DNA of 39,197 nt from the NCBI GenBank assembly GCA_030037215.1, contig JASHRS010000139.1, positions 1 to 39,197 of the forward strand, read 5' to 3'. Every line of letters begins with the position of its first letter. Position 1 is the stretch's first letter. Source of the DNA: Silvibacterium sp. Its GTDB lineage: Bacteria > Acidobacteriota > Terriglobia > Terriglobales > Acidobacteriaceae. The position numbers were made by a program, and so were the translations under genes. Under the pieces are notes generated by a model, which worked only from the letters and a program-made list of their open reading frames with translations, did not search any database and had not been told where the DNA came from. Shown piece after piece: positions 1-8,816 of the stretch.

Positions 1-4
1 TTGG

Positions 5-787
5 CTATTGGCCGTTTTTATTCCGTCGTTCCGCGCTGTTCTTGCGCCGGTCGCCGCCATTCACGCGGCGCTCCACGCGGTCTTCCCGCAGGTCATGGTT
101 CCCCGCCCGCCTGTCTGCCAGATTCACTCTGCGGTCTCCCAGCCTGCGCCGGTCTTCAATCCGTGTCATGTCCGGCAACACGATCACCGCGCGTGGAGCG
201 TGGTGCCCATTGCCGTTGCTCGCCGCCTTTGTGTCCGCCTCAGGCTCGCCCGATGTCAGCAGCTTGTTCAGCACCGGAATATTCACCCGCTGCGTCTCCA
301 CAAAATCCACGCCGTCCACTGTCAGCGTGAAATCTGAGTTGTCCGCCTTGGTGATGTATCCCTTCTTCTGCAAATACCACGTCGTGAAATCCAGGTAATC
401 CCGCGGAAACCCCATCCGCGATTCGATTTCCATCAGCGAAACTTCGGGATACACCGGATTCGTTCTCCGCCGGAAATACAGCACCGCCAAAACTGCCAGC
501 CTGCGGTTTAACTCGCCCTCGAGCGTATCCATAAAATCGACTGAATTTGAAAGTGGAACGCATTCGGCCTGATCCTTGCCATGCGTCGCATCGTACTTCA
601 GGCGCCGCTCCGGGTTCGACAGCACCTCATACGCCGTCGTCAGCGTCTCAAACTTCTCAGCGTTGCCTGAGTCTGGATTATCTGGATGAAAGCGCGCCGC
701 TAGATAACGGTAGACGCGATGGATGGTCTCTTCTTCTGCATTCGGGCTGATCTGCAGGAACTCATAATAATCCACCTTCATCGTCAC
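5..787 (-). CDS. J-domain (DnaJ-like) protein with Arg/Asp-rich C-terminal tail
   Basis: N-terminus DYYEFLQISPNAEEETIHRVYRYLAARFHPDNPDSGNAEKFETLTTAYEVLSNPERRLKYD matches the J-domain, with HPD intact. GTG start at 787 or ATG at 781. Confidence 0.9.
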   Translation of the reverse strand: MTMKVDYYEFLQISPNAEEETIHRVYRYLAARFHPDNPDSGNAEKFETLTTAYEVLSNPERRLKYDATHGKDQAECVPLSNSVDFMDTLEGELNRRLAVLAVLYFRRRTNPVYPEVSLMEIESRMGFPRDYLDFTTWYLQKKGYITKADNSDFTLTVDGVDFVETQRVNIPVLNKLLTSGEPEADTKAASNGNGHHAPRAVIVLPDMTRIEDRRRLGDRRVNLADRRAGNHDLREDRVERRVNGGDRRKNSAERRNKNGQ

Positions 788-934
788 AACAGGGGAGTCC
801 TTCTTAGGTGATTGAGTGGCTGAATTGTACCACTCCAGATGCGCGTCCAGATGCGCGGCCCAACCCTCTGCTTTCGCGTTCGCATCTCGTCAACAACGCG
901 GTGATAGCATACCGTCTCTGAGGGGAGGAACCAA

Positions 935-2395
935 ATGCGGCTTCGCACTATAAACAGTTTGCCATCATGCCTCGCGCTTGCGTCGGCTTTTGCTGTTATC
1001 GCATTGTGTATTTTCCCGTTTCGGGCATCGTCGCAAACCTCCGCGCCCATCCGAAAAATATTCGTCGACACATTCCAGGGCAGGCTAGGTTCCGGTCAGC
1101 TTCGCGAAGCCGTCATCGCCAGCCTGCGCCGTAACGGCGCATTTCAGCTCGTCGACAACGCGTCCGACGCTGACGCCATCGTCAACGGAACCGGCGAAAT
1201 CTGGGTTGAAGGATACGTTGCCAGCCGTCCGCACAGCGCCGCCCGCGAAACCGTCTACAACGGTTACCTTTCGCTCGAAGTCAAAAACAAAAGCGGCCAG
1301 ACGCTCTGGTCCTATCTCGTCACTCCCGGTCGCATGTATTCGAACCTGGCCCAGGAAATGGCCGGCCACATCGTCCGCCTCATGACCGCAGCCCTGGCGC
1401 AGAGCGGCGCGCATCCCGTTCCATCCTCCGCAGCTGCCGCTGGCGCAGTCACGCTCACCGGCGCAGGATCTACCTTTGCCGCGCCGCTCTATCAGGAGTG
1501 GATCGAGTCCTTCGAAACGCAGCATCCGCAGGTACGCACCACGTATCAGGCCGTCGGCTCAGAAGAAGGAATCGAGCTGCTGAAATCCGGCAAGGTCGAC
1601 TTCGCCGCCTCCGATGTTCCCTTGTCCGATAGCCAGATGGACGCCATGCAGCTGAAGTTTGACAACATTGCAACGGCCCTCGGCGGCATCGTGCCTGCAT
1701 ACAACCTGCCCGACGCAGGTCCCGACCTGCGCTTCACGCCTGAAATCCTCGCCGCAATCTACCTCGGCAAAATCACCCGCTGGAATGACCCTGCGCTGCG
1801 CGCCATCAATCGCTGGGCAACGCTCCCCGACGAGCCCATCGTTGTCGTGCATCGCTCCGACGGCAGCGGCACCACCTTCACCTTTACGCAGTTCCTTAGC
1901 GCCACCACGCCCGAATGGAAATCCGCCGTCGGCACCGGCATGCGCGTCAACTGGCCCATCGGCCTGGCTGCGCAGGGCAACGACGGAGTCGCTGCCAAAG
2001 TCGCCGATACTCCCGGCGCGATCGGCTATATCGAGCTCACCTATGCCATCCGCCACGAGCTGAATTACGGCCTCGTTAAAAACGCAGCAGGAAATTTCGT
2101 CCAGGCCAATCTCGCCACGCTCAGCGAGGCCGCGCGCGCCGCGCCTAAATCAGGAGATATCCGCACTCCGCTCGTCAACAGCCCAGCCTCTGGCGCCTAT
2201 CCCATCGCCACCTTTACCTGGATTCTTCTGCCACGGTCCGCGGCAGACCCGCAAAAAAGCGCCGCGCTTCAGGATTTCCTGCGCTGGATGCTCACATCAG
2301 GGCAAAAAGAATGTTCGGGACTCGGCTATTTACCTCTGCCCAGGGAAATCGCGGCGCAGGAGCTTCGCAGAGCCGGAGCATCCGCGAATCCGTGA
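935..2395 (+). CDS. PstS-like phosphate/substrate-binding protein with an additional N-terminal secreted domain
   Basis: GAGSTFAAPLYQEWIESFETQHPQVRTTYQAVGSEEGIELLKSGKVDFAASDVPLS and VVVHRSDGSGTTFTFTQFLS are PstS-family motifs. About 160 aa precede them. RBS-like ggggagg lies upstream of ATG 935. Confidence 0.85.
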   Translation: MRLRTINSLPSCLALASAFAVIALCIFPFRASSQTSAPIRKIFVDTFQGRLGSGQLREAVIASLRRNGAFQLVDNASDADAIVNGTGEIWVEGYVASRPHSAARETVYNGYLSLEVKNKSGQTLWSYLVTPGRMYSNLAQEMAGHIVRLMTAALAQSGAHPVPSSAAAAGAVTLTGAGSTFAAPLYQEWIESFETQHPQVRTTYQAVGSEEGIELLKSGKVDFAASDVPLSDSQMDAMQLKFDNIATALGGIVPAYNLPDAGPDLRFTPEILAAIYLGKITRWNDPALRAINRWATLPDEPIVVVHRSDGSGTTFTFTQFLSATTPEWKSAVGTGMRVNWPIGLAAQGNDGVAAKVADTPGAIGYIELTYAIRHELNYGLVKNAAGNFVQANLATLSEAARAAPKSGDIRTPLVNSPASGAYPIATFTWILLPRSAADPQKSAALQDFLRWMLTSGQKECSGLGYLPLPREIAAQELRRAGASANP

Positions 2396-2407
2396 TCCAT
2401 CCGAAAG

Positions 2408-2860
2408 CTATTCGTCGACCTTCGACCACTCGGTAAAAACCGAGGAAATGGCTTTGCCGTCGAAGGTGTAGTACTCAATGATGATGCTGCCCAAAGGCAG
2501 AGCTGCTACCAGAATGTTTACCGCCGAAAGGGCGCCAACTCCCGGCCACCCGTTGAGCGATGCCTTCTGCGATACGAATGCCGGGCGGCTGCATTTTCTC
2601 AGGATGTCGTCCAGACGCAATTGTTTCACCCTGTCCCCGGAATAGTCCCCCGACAAGCCGGCGCCACCCTTAAAAGTAATGTAGCTGTGCGCGGGAAGAC
2701 CCACACGCGTACCGTTCTGGGAGCTCACCCTGCTGTCGAGGGCTCCGTCACTCCAGGGCTTGTCCGCGTGATAGATGGTCAAATCGGCAGTTCCGCCAGC
2801 CTCTATAAGCGTGGTTCGTTGGTTGTAGGTGAGATTCTGAATCATCAGATCGCCAGCCAT
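2408..2860 (-). CDS. hypothetical protein
   Basis: ORF runs to 2908, but ATG at 2860 has AGGAG about 6 nt upstream (aAGGAGcagaatATG). No family recognised. Confidence 0.6.
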   Translation of the reverse strand: MAGDLMIQNLTYNQRTTLIEAGGTADLTIYHADKPWSDGALDSRVSSQNGTRVGLPAHSYITFKGGAGLSGDYSGDRVKQLRLDDILRKCSRPAFVSQKASLNGWPGVGALSAVNILVAALPLGSIIIEYYTFDGKAISSVFTEWSKVDE

Positions 2861-3041
2861 ATTCTGCTCCTTCAGTGGAAGATAAAGGGCCGATCCAAAA
2901 CTACCCAACGAATTCTACCGGAGAGTGATCCTCACATTTCGCGGCGCTCAACTCAATCTTATGAGAGCTGCCGGTCTCCGATTCCCTCCGAACCACTCTC
3001 GCCATTGAAACAACATCGTCGCGCCAGTACGCTGGTGGGCA

Positions 3042-4568
3042 ATGGACGCGTCCGATCAGCTCCCCACTCTCTCCACAGAACAACCCCGCACACCGCCGCG
3101 TATCTCCCGCGCCAATCAGATCGCTGAGGCGTTGGTTCTCGCCGCGCTTATCGCCGCGCCCGCGCTCGTCTGCCTGCACATGGCCCTTGTCGGCGACCCT
3201 GACGTCTGGTGGCACATGCGCACCGCCCAGTGGATCATCGACCATCGCGCAATCCCGCACGCCGATCCCTTCAGTCGCATCGCTGGCACACCCTGGCAGG
3301 CTTACAGTTGGCTCTTCGATCTCATTGTCCTCAAGTGTTTCGAGCGTCTCGGCCTCGCCGGACTCGTCGCTTACTCCACGGCACTGGTCGTCGCCATCGC
3401 CGCTGCCATCTATCACCTCATCCGACGCCTTCAACCCGATTTCTCGCTCGCCGTGCTGCTCGCTCTCATCGCCAGCCTCAGCCTTATGCGTCTCTTCACG
3501 CCGCGCCCGTGGCTTTTCACCATTCTCTTTTTCACCCTCCAGCTCGACATCCTTCTGCACGTGCGCCGCACCGGTAAATCAAAAGAACTTCTCTGGCTGC
3601 CCATCCTCTACGTCCTCTGGGCCAACACGCATATCCAGTTCATCGACGGTCTCGTCGTTCTCGCGCTCACTCTCGGCGAATCCATCCTCGCCCGCTGGTG
3701 GACCCTGGCTCGCACGCGCTCAAGCGCCGTGTGGCTCGGCGGTATCTTCATCGCCTGTATCCTCGCCACATTCCTCAATCCGTACGGCATCGGCATCTAC
3801 AAAATCGCCTACGGCCTCGCTTCACAGGCAGGAGCCCTCAAGTTCATCGCCGAAATGCACGCGCTCGAATTCCGCTCACCTGCCGACTTCTGCATGCTCT
3901 TCCTCGCGCTCATCGCCACAGCCACACTCGCGTGGCGCGCCGTTCAACCCCAGCAAAACGCATCATCCAACCCGCGCCCGTTCCCGCTCTTTGAAGCCCT
4001 GCTACTCGCCTTCGCTGCCGTCGTCTCTTTCCGCACCGGACGCGACATGTGGGTCATGGTCATCGCCGCCAGCGCTATTCTCGCGCAATCGATCGGCGGG
4101 GACGAAACAAAACGCAATCCCGCAGCCGTTTTCACCGTGCCCGTCACGGCCGCCGCTCTCGCTGTCATTCTTTTCCTCGGCTCTCGCGCCCTGCGCGTCA
4201 ACAACAATGTTCTCGAAACCCAGCTCGCCGATCACTTCCCCGTTCGCGCCGTCGAAGCCGTCCGCAACAACGGCTACTCCGGCCCGATCTTCAATAATTT
4301 CGACTGGGGCGGCTATCTCATCTGGAGCCTGCGCATGCCCGTCAGCGTCGACGGCCGCGCCGACTTCTACGGAGACAAGCGTCTCAGCCGCTCCTTTTCC
4401 ACCTGGAACGGCGCGCCCGATTGGGCCTACAATCCCGATCTCCAATCCGCCAACCTCGTCATCGGCCCCGTCGATGCCCCGCTCACGCAACTCCTGCGTA
4501 CCGACCCGCATTTTCAGCTTGTCTACGAAGACAAGCTCGCCACCGTCTTCACCCGCCGCCACCAATGA
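3042..4568 (+). CDS. polytopic membrane protein, glycosyltransferase (GT-C/PMT)-like topology
   Basis: 508 aa, about 10 hydrophobic segments and a soluble C-terminal domain. Family call is tentative. Confidence 0.7.
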   Translation: MDASDQLPTLSTEQPRTPPRISRANQIAEALVLAALIAAPALVCLHMALVGDPDVWWHMRTAQWIIDHRAIPHADPFSRIAGTPWQAYSWLFDLIVLKCFERLGLAGLVAYSTALVVAIAAAIYHLIRRLQPDFSLAVLLALIASLSLMRLFTPRPWLFTILFFTLQLDILLHVRRTGKSKELLWLPILYVLWANTHIQFIDGLVVLALTLGESILARWWTLARTRSSAVWLGGIFIACILATFLNPYGIGIYKIAYGLASQAGALKFIAEMHALEFRSPADFCMLFLALIATATLAWRAVQPQQNASSNPRPFPLFEALLLAFAAVVSFRTGRDMWVMVIAASAILAQSIGGDETKRNPAAVFTVPVTAAALAVILFLGSRALRVNNNVLETQLADHFPVRAVEAVRNNGYSGPIFNNFDWGGYLIWSLRMPVSVDGRADFYGDKRLSRSFSTWNGAPDWAYNPDLQSANLVIGPVDAPLTQLLRTDPHFQLVYEDKLATVFTRRHQ

Positions 4569-4617
4569 TCCCTAGTGGCTAATCCCTAATCACTTCCTGA
4601 TCGCTGTACGCTGTATT

Positions 4618-6390
4618 ATGTCCAGTTCGCCCATGACCATCCATTTCCGTCACACTCTCCCGAACATCGACCGCCCCCAAATGGATGCCGACGTTGTCAT
4701 CATCGGCGGAGGCCCTGCCGGAATGGCCTGTGCGCTGCGTCTCGCGCAACTCATCGACGAACACAACGCGCATCATCCCGAATCAGAACTGAGCAAGGAA
4801 AACATCTACGTTCTCGAGAAAGCCCGTGAAATCGGCGCGCACTGCCTCTCGGGTGCGCTCCTCGATCCGCGCTCCATGCGCGAGCTTCTGCCCGGCTTCG
4901 AAAAAGAAGCTCCACTCGACGCCGAAGTCATCAAAGAATCGGTCTACTACCTCGGCGAGCGCCGCGCGCACCGGCTCCCCATCGTTCCGCCGCCGCTGCG
5001 CGACCACGGAAACTACGTCATCTCCATCAACAAATTCACCAAATGGCTTGGCCAGAAGGTTGAAGACGCCGGAATCACCGTCTTCACCGGCTTCGCCGGC
5101 TCCGAGCTGCTCTTCTCCGGCGACAGCCGCGACCCTGAGACTGCACAGGTTCTCGGCGTTCGCACCGACGACAAGGGCGTCGGCAAAGACGGCGAGCTCA
5201 AGTCCAACTTCGAGCCCGGCTACGATCTCCGCGCCAAAATCACCATCCTCTCCGAAGGGACCCGCGGCAACTGCGCCAAGCAACTCATCAACCGGCTCAA
5301 CCTCGAAGACCCCGACCACGCCCAAACCTACGGCCTCGGCATCAAGGAGCTATGGGAGATCCCCGCCGGCCGCGTTGCCAAAGGCGAGGTCATCTACGCT
5401 CTCGGCTACCCGCTCACCTCGCGCGAATACGGCGGCGCATGGATTTACGGAATCTCCGATACACAAATCTCCATCGGCCACGTCACCGGACTCGACTACC
5501 AGGACCCGCGCACCGATCCCCATCACGTCTTCCAGTCCTTCAAGCTGCATCCCTTCGCGCACCGCATCCTCGACGGCGGGAAGATGATTCGCTACGGAGC
5601 CAAAACCCTCCCCTACGGAGGCTGGCTCACCATGCCGCGCATTTACGGCAATGGCTGGATGATCCTCGGCGACTCCGCCAGCTTTCTCAATTCGCAGCGC
5701 CTCAAGGGCATCCATCTCGCCATCAAAAGCGGAATGCTCGCCGCCGAAACCGCCTTCGAGGCGCTCGTCTCCGGCAACACCTCCGCCGGCACGCTCAGTA
5801 AATACAAAGCCGCCGTCGACCGCAGTTGGATCAAGGACGAACTCTATCCCGTCCGCAATTTCCATCAGGCCTTCGAGTACGGACTCGCCAACGGCGTCCT
5901 CCGCGCCGGTCTGCAAATGCTCATGAAAGGTTCCAACTTCGGCGCCGACTCAAAAAACCACGCCGGATACCTCCGCATGCACCACGCCAACGCTATCGTC
6001 GACCGGAAGCAGCACTCGCAGATGGTCGGCAACGCCAAGGGCGACGGCAAACTCACCTTCGACCGCCTGACCGATGTCTACCACTCCGGCACGCGCCACG
6101 ACGACGACCAGCCCACGCATCTCGTCGTCCGCGACCTCAATATCTGCGCCAACCAATGCGCCAAAGAGTTTGGAAACCCCTGCCAGTATTTCTGCCCCGC
6201 TGCCGTCTACGAAATGGTCGAGACCGTGCAGGGCGACCTCCGCCCCGACGCGCCGTCCTTCCCGCCCCAGCTCAAGATCAACTTCGCCAACTGCGTCCAC
6301 TGCAAAACCTGCGACATCCAGGACCCCTACCAGATTATCGACTGGGTCCCGCCCGAAGGCGGCGGCGGCCCCAACTACGACGGCATGTGA
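4618..6390 (+). CDS. electron transfer flavoprotein:ubiquinone oxidoreductase (ETF-QO)
   Basis: FAD motif DVVIIGGGPAGMACALRLAQ, GWLTMPRIYGNGWMILGDSASFLNSQRLKGIHLAIKSGMLAAE, and the C-terminal 4Fe-4S region CQYFCPAAVYE...NCVHCKTCDIQDPYQIIDWVPPEGGGGPNYDGM. Confidence 0.95.
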   Translation: MSSSPMTIHFRHTLPNIDRPQMDADVVIIGGGPAGMACALRLAQLIDEHNAHHPESELSKENIYVLEKAREIGAHCLSGALLDPRSMRELLPGFEKEAPLDAEVIKESVYYLGERRAHRLPIVPPPLRDHGNYVISINKFTKWLGQKVEDAGITVFTGFAGSELLFSGDSRDPETAQVLGVRTDDKGVGKDGELKSNFEPGYDLRAKITILSEGTRGNCAKQLINRLNLEDPDHAQTYGLGIKELWEIPAGRVAKGEVIYALGYPLTSREYGGAWIYGISDTQISIGHVTGLDYQDPRTDPHHVFQSFKLHPFAHRILDGGKMIRYGAKTLPYGGWLTMPRIYGNGWMILGDSASFLNSQRLKGIHLAIKSGMLAAETAFEALVSGNTSAGTLSKYKAAVDRSWIKDELYPVRNFHQAFEYGLANGVLRAGLQMLMKGSNFGADSKNHAGYLRMHHANAIVDRKQHSQMVGNAKGDGKLTFDRLTDVYHSGTRHDDDQPTHLVVRDLNICANQCAKEFGNPCQYFCPAAVYEMVETVQGDLRPDAPSFPPQLKINFANCVHCKTCDIQDPYQIIDWVPPEGGGGPNYDGM

Positions 6391-6445
6391 CGCAACTATA
6401 CGTCGCGCTGGCATCGTAGGCATCACAGATGACCGGGGGATAGGA

Positions 6446-7093
6446 TTACGGCTTATGGGCGAGCTGTTTCTCCGATTCTGCAACCAGCTTTCGGAATGCC
6501 TCGACCGCCGGAACGTCCGGAGCATCCAGCGCACCCTTCGCTGTATAACGCCATACAGCCGGAGCATCGAGCGGATCGGGGCCGCTTCGATAGACGGCAA
6601 ATGTGTCTTCGGTTGAACCACCTTCCATCTGCGGATGCGCGCCAGAAGAGATAGGCCCTGCATTGGATGGAGATCCACATGCCGGGTCAGACGCATCGCA
6701 GGGCGGCACACCACTCGCCCGTCCACCAATCTCTGTCGTCGAGCCCGAATGTCCGGTCACCGGAGGCATTCCGTTCACCTGTGTGCCGCCGATCGTGGGT
6801 TGCACCGCTTTGCCGTTGCCCTTGCGAATGACGATGATCAGATCGGCATGCGAACCTCCTGCGAGCGGCCTCAACCGTCCCCACTGCACAAGAGCGTTCT
6901 CTACGTTTTCCCGCGCAACGCGGTTGGCATTCGGATCCTGCATGTCAACTCCAGCGTCGGGATCGACCATCACCAACACCGTTTGTGCCTGAAGAACATC
7001 AACCGGAAGCAAGACCTTGTTCTTGTCTTTGCCTGACGCAACCAGACAGCAAACGAGCATCACGGAAACAACGAAACCACTGTGGTGACGCAT
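6446..7093 (-). CDS. hypothetical secreted protein
   Basis: N-terminal signal-like segment MRHHSGFVVSVMLVCCLVASG, then a soluble domain (ADLIIVIRKGNG). ATG start. Confidence 0.6.
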   Translation of the reverse strand: MRHHSGFVVSVMLVCCLVASGKDKNKVLLPVDVLQAQTVLVMVDPDAGVDMQDPNANRVARENVENALVQWGRLRPLAGGSHADLIIVIRKGNGKAVQPTIGGTQVNGMPPVTGHSGSTTEIGGRASGVPPCDASDPACGSPSNAGPISSGAHPQMEGGSTEDTFAVYRSGPDPLDAPAVWRYTAKGALDAPDVPAVEAFRKLVAESEKQLAHKP

Positions 7094-7284
7094 CAGCTAC
7101 CTCCCAGCCGCGTACAAGTCTACCCCTCCAAATACACGGATTCCAGTAATAGCGGCCCCAACTGGCCGCACTATGTTGTCATCCTTAAGCGTGAGCGCTC
7201 GCCGTTATTGTTAACTGATTCGGTTCCGCCGCAAGCAAGGAAAAACCTCCTCGCACCTATGCACTGAGTCGTCATGGATAAGCT

Positions 7285-8301
7285 GTGGGAACTGTGAAAA
7301 AACCTTTGCTCCTTGCCTTCTCTGTTGCGCTTTCGTTTAGCTGCTTGACTGCGCAGAACACTGTCTGGCAGCCATCGCCGGGACACACGCAAATTCTGAT
7401 ATGGCCGGGGGCAGCAGCGCCCGATCCGCAGCCTGTGAAGGGCCCGGAGGTTGCGGAGTGGTCGGGGAAGAATGATCTGATTGCCGGAAAGCAAGTGCTG
7501 GGCGTGAGCAATGTGACGCAGCCTACAATGACGGTCTATTCACCGAAAGAAAAGAATACAGGCGCTGCGGTCGTTGTCTTTCCGGGCGGAGGTTATCAGA
7601 TTCTGGCCATCGATCTCGAAGGCACCGAGGTCTGCGACTGGCTGACTTCCATAGGGGTCACCTGTGTGCTCTTGAAATACCGCGTGACAGATGTGGGGCC
7701 GTATCCGAAGTCTGGGCCCTATCCGGAGTCACCGATGGCGCTCGAAGATGCGCAGAGGACGGTAGGCTTGGTGCGCTTTCACGCCGCCGAGTGGCATATC
7801 GATCCACACAAAATTGGAGTGCTCGGGTTTTCGGCGGGTGGGCATTTGGTGGCCGCGATGAGCACGCATTTCAACCAGCGTCTGTACCCGCCTGTCGATG
7901 CCGCCGACAAAGTGAGCTGCCGTCCGGACTTTGCGGTAGCGATTTATCCAGGGCATCTGTCGCTTGCCGCGGCGGAGTGGGATGCCGAGCAGGGAACGAA
8001 GAAGTTTGCGATCCACTTTCCGGCGGACGCGGACAAGAATCTGGCGTTGAACCCCGATCTCCACGTGACCAAAGACACGCCGCCGACGTTTCTACTGCAG
8101 GCAGAGGACGACCATGAGGACAGCGTGTACGACGCGCTGGCGTATTACATCGCGCTCGAAAGGGCTGGAGTTCCCACAGAAATGCACCTGTATGCACATG
8201 GCGGCCACGCGTTCGGCCTGCGGCACACGAAGTTCCCTATAACGGATTGGCCGCAGTTGGTGGAAACGTGGCTGCGAACCATCGGGATGGTTTCAGATTA
8301 G
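7285..8301 (+). CDS. secreted alpha/beta hydrolase (esterase/xylan esterase-like)
   Basis: Signal peptide; VVVFPGGGYQILAIDLEGTEVCDWL; nucleophile elbow GFSAGG; DDHEDSVYDALAYYIALERAGVPTEMHLYAHGGHAFG catalytic Asp/His region. GTG start. Confidence 0.88.
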   Translation: MGTVKKPLLLAFSVALSFSCLTAQNTVWQPSPGHTQILIWPGAAAPDPQPVKGPEVAEWSGKNDLIAGKQVLGVSNVTQPTMTVYSPKEKNTGAAVVVFPGGGYQILAIDLEGTEVCDWLTSIGVTCVLLKYRVTDVGPYPKSGPYPESPMALEDAQRTVGLVRFHAAEWHIDPHKIGVLGFSAGGHLVAAMSTHFNQRLYPPVDAADKVSCRPDFAVAIYPGHLSLAAAEWDAEQGTKKFAIHFPADADKNLALNPDLHVTKDTPPTFLLQAEDDHEDSVYDALAYYIALERAGVPTEMHLYAHGGHAFGLRHTKFPITDWPQLVETWLRTIGMVSD

Positions 8302-8359
8302 GTGCGACCCCCGCTGCACCGTTAGGCAGCACGCGCAGATCTTGGTAGCAGTTTTTAAA

Positions 8360-8378
8360 TATATCGTGATACGATATA
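8360..8378. promoter_or_regulatory. candidate operator: palindrome TATATCGT-gat-ACGATATA just upstream of the MarR start
   Basis: Perfect 8-bp inverted arms with 3-nt spacer, ending 3 nt before ATG 8382. Confidence 0.6.
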
Positions 8379-8381
8379 AAT

Positions 8382-8816
8382 ATGCCCGGTAGGCCCGCCG
8401 CATCCAATTCCAACCTGCATTCTCTTGCCGATTTCCGCTACCTTCTCCGCAGATTCCTTCATTTCAGCGAGGAGGCTGCCGCTAAAACCGGCCTGGCTCC
8501 GCAGCAGCACCAGCTCATGCTGCAAATCGCAGGAGCGCCCGCCGGCATTGCCACTTCCATCGGCTACCTCGCCGAGCGCCTCTCTCTGCGTCATCACAGC
8601 GTCGTCGAGCTCAGCGCCCGCTGCGAATCCCTCGGCTTCATCGCCCGCGGACATTCTCCCAATGACGGGCGCGTCGTCATGCTGCGGCTCACCGCATCCG
8701 GCAACCGTCTTCTGCGTACTCTGTCCCAGGCTCACGCGCGCGAGCTCAACGAGCTTGCACCGCAACTCATTCGCTCGCTCAAGACCCTCAGTTCTCCGGC
8801 CGGGAAGCACAACTGA
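8382..8816 (+). CDS. MarR-family transcriptional regulator
   Basis: LAPQQHQLMLQIAG...IGYLAERLSLRHHSVVELSARCESLGFIARGHSPNDGRVVMLRLTASGNRLL: MarR wHTH and wing. Confidence 0.85.
   Translation: MPGRPAASNSNLHSLADFRYLLRRFLHFSEEAAAKTGLAPQQHQLMLQIAGAPAGIATSIGYLAERLSLRHHSVVELSARCESLGFIARGHSPNDGRVVMLRLTASGNRLLRTLSQAHARELNELAPQLIRSLKTLSSPAGKHN

Noticed and set aside
3187-4575. 462-aa + strand ORF overlapping the membrane protein gene
   Set aside because: Ser/Pro-rich out-of-frame translation of the 3042-4568 CDS; no recognisable domain.
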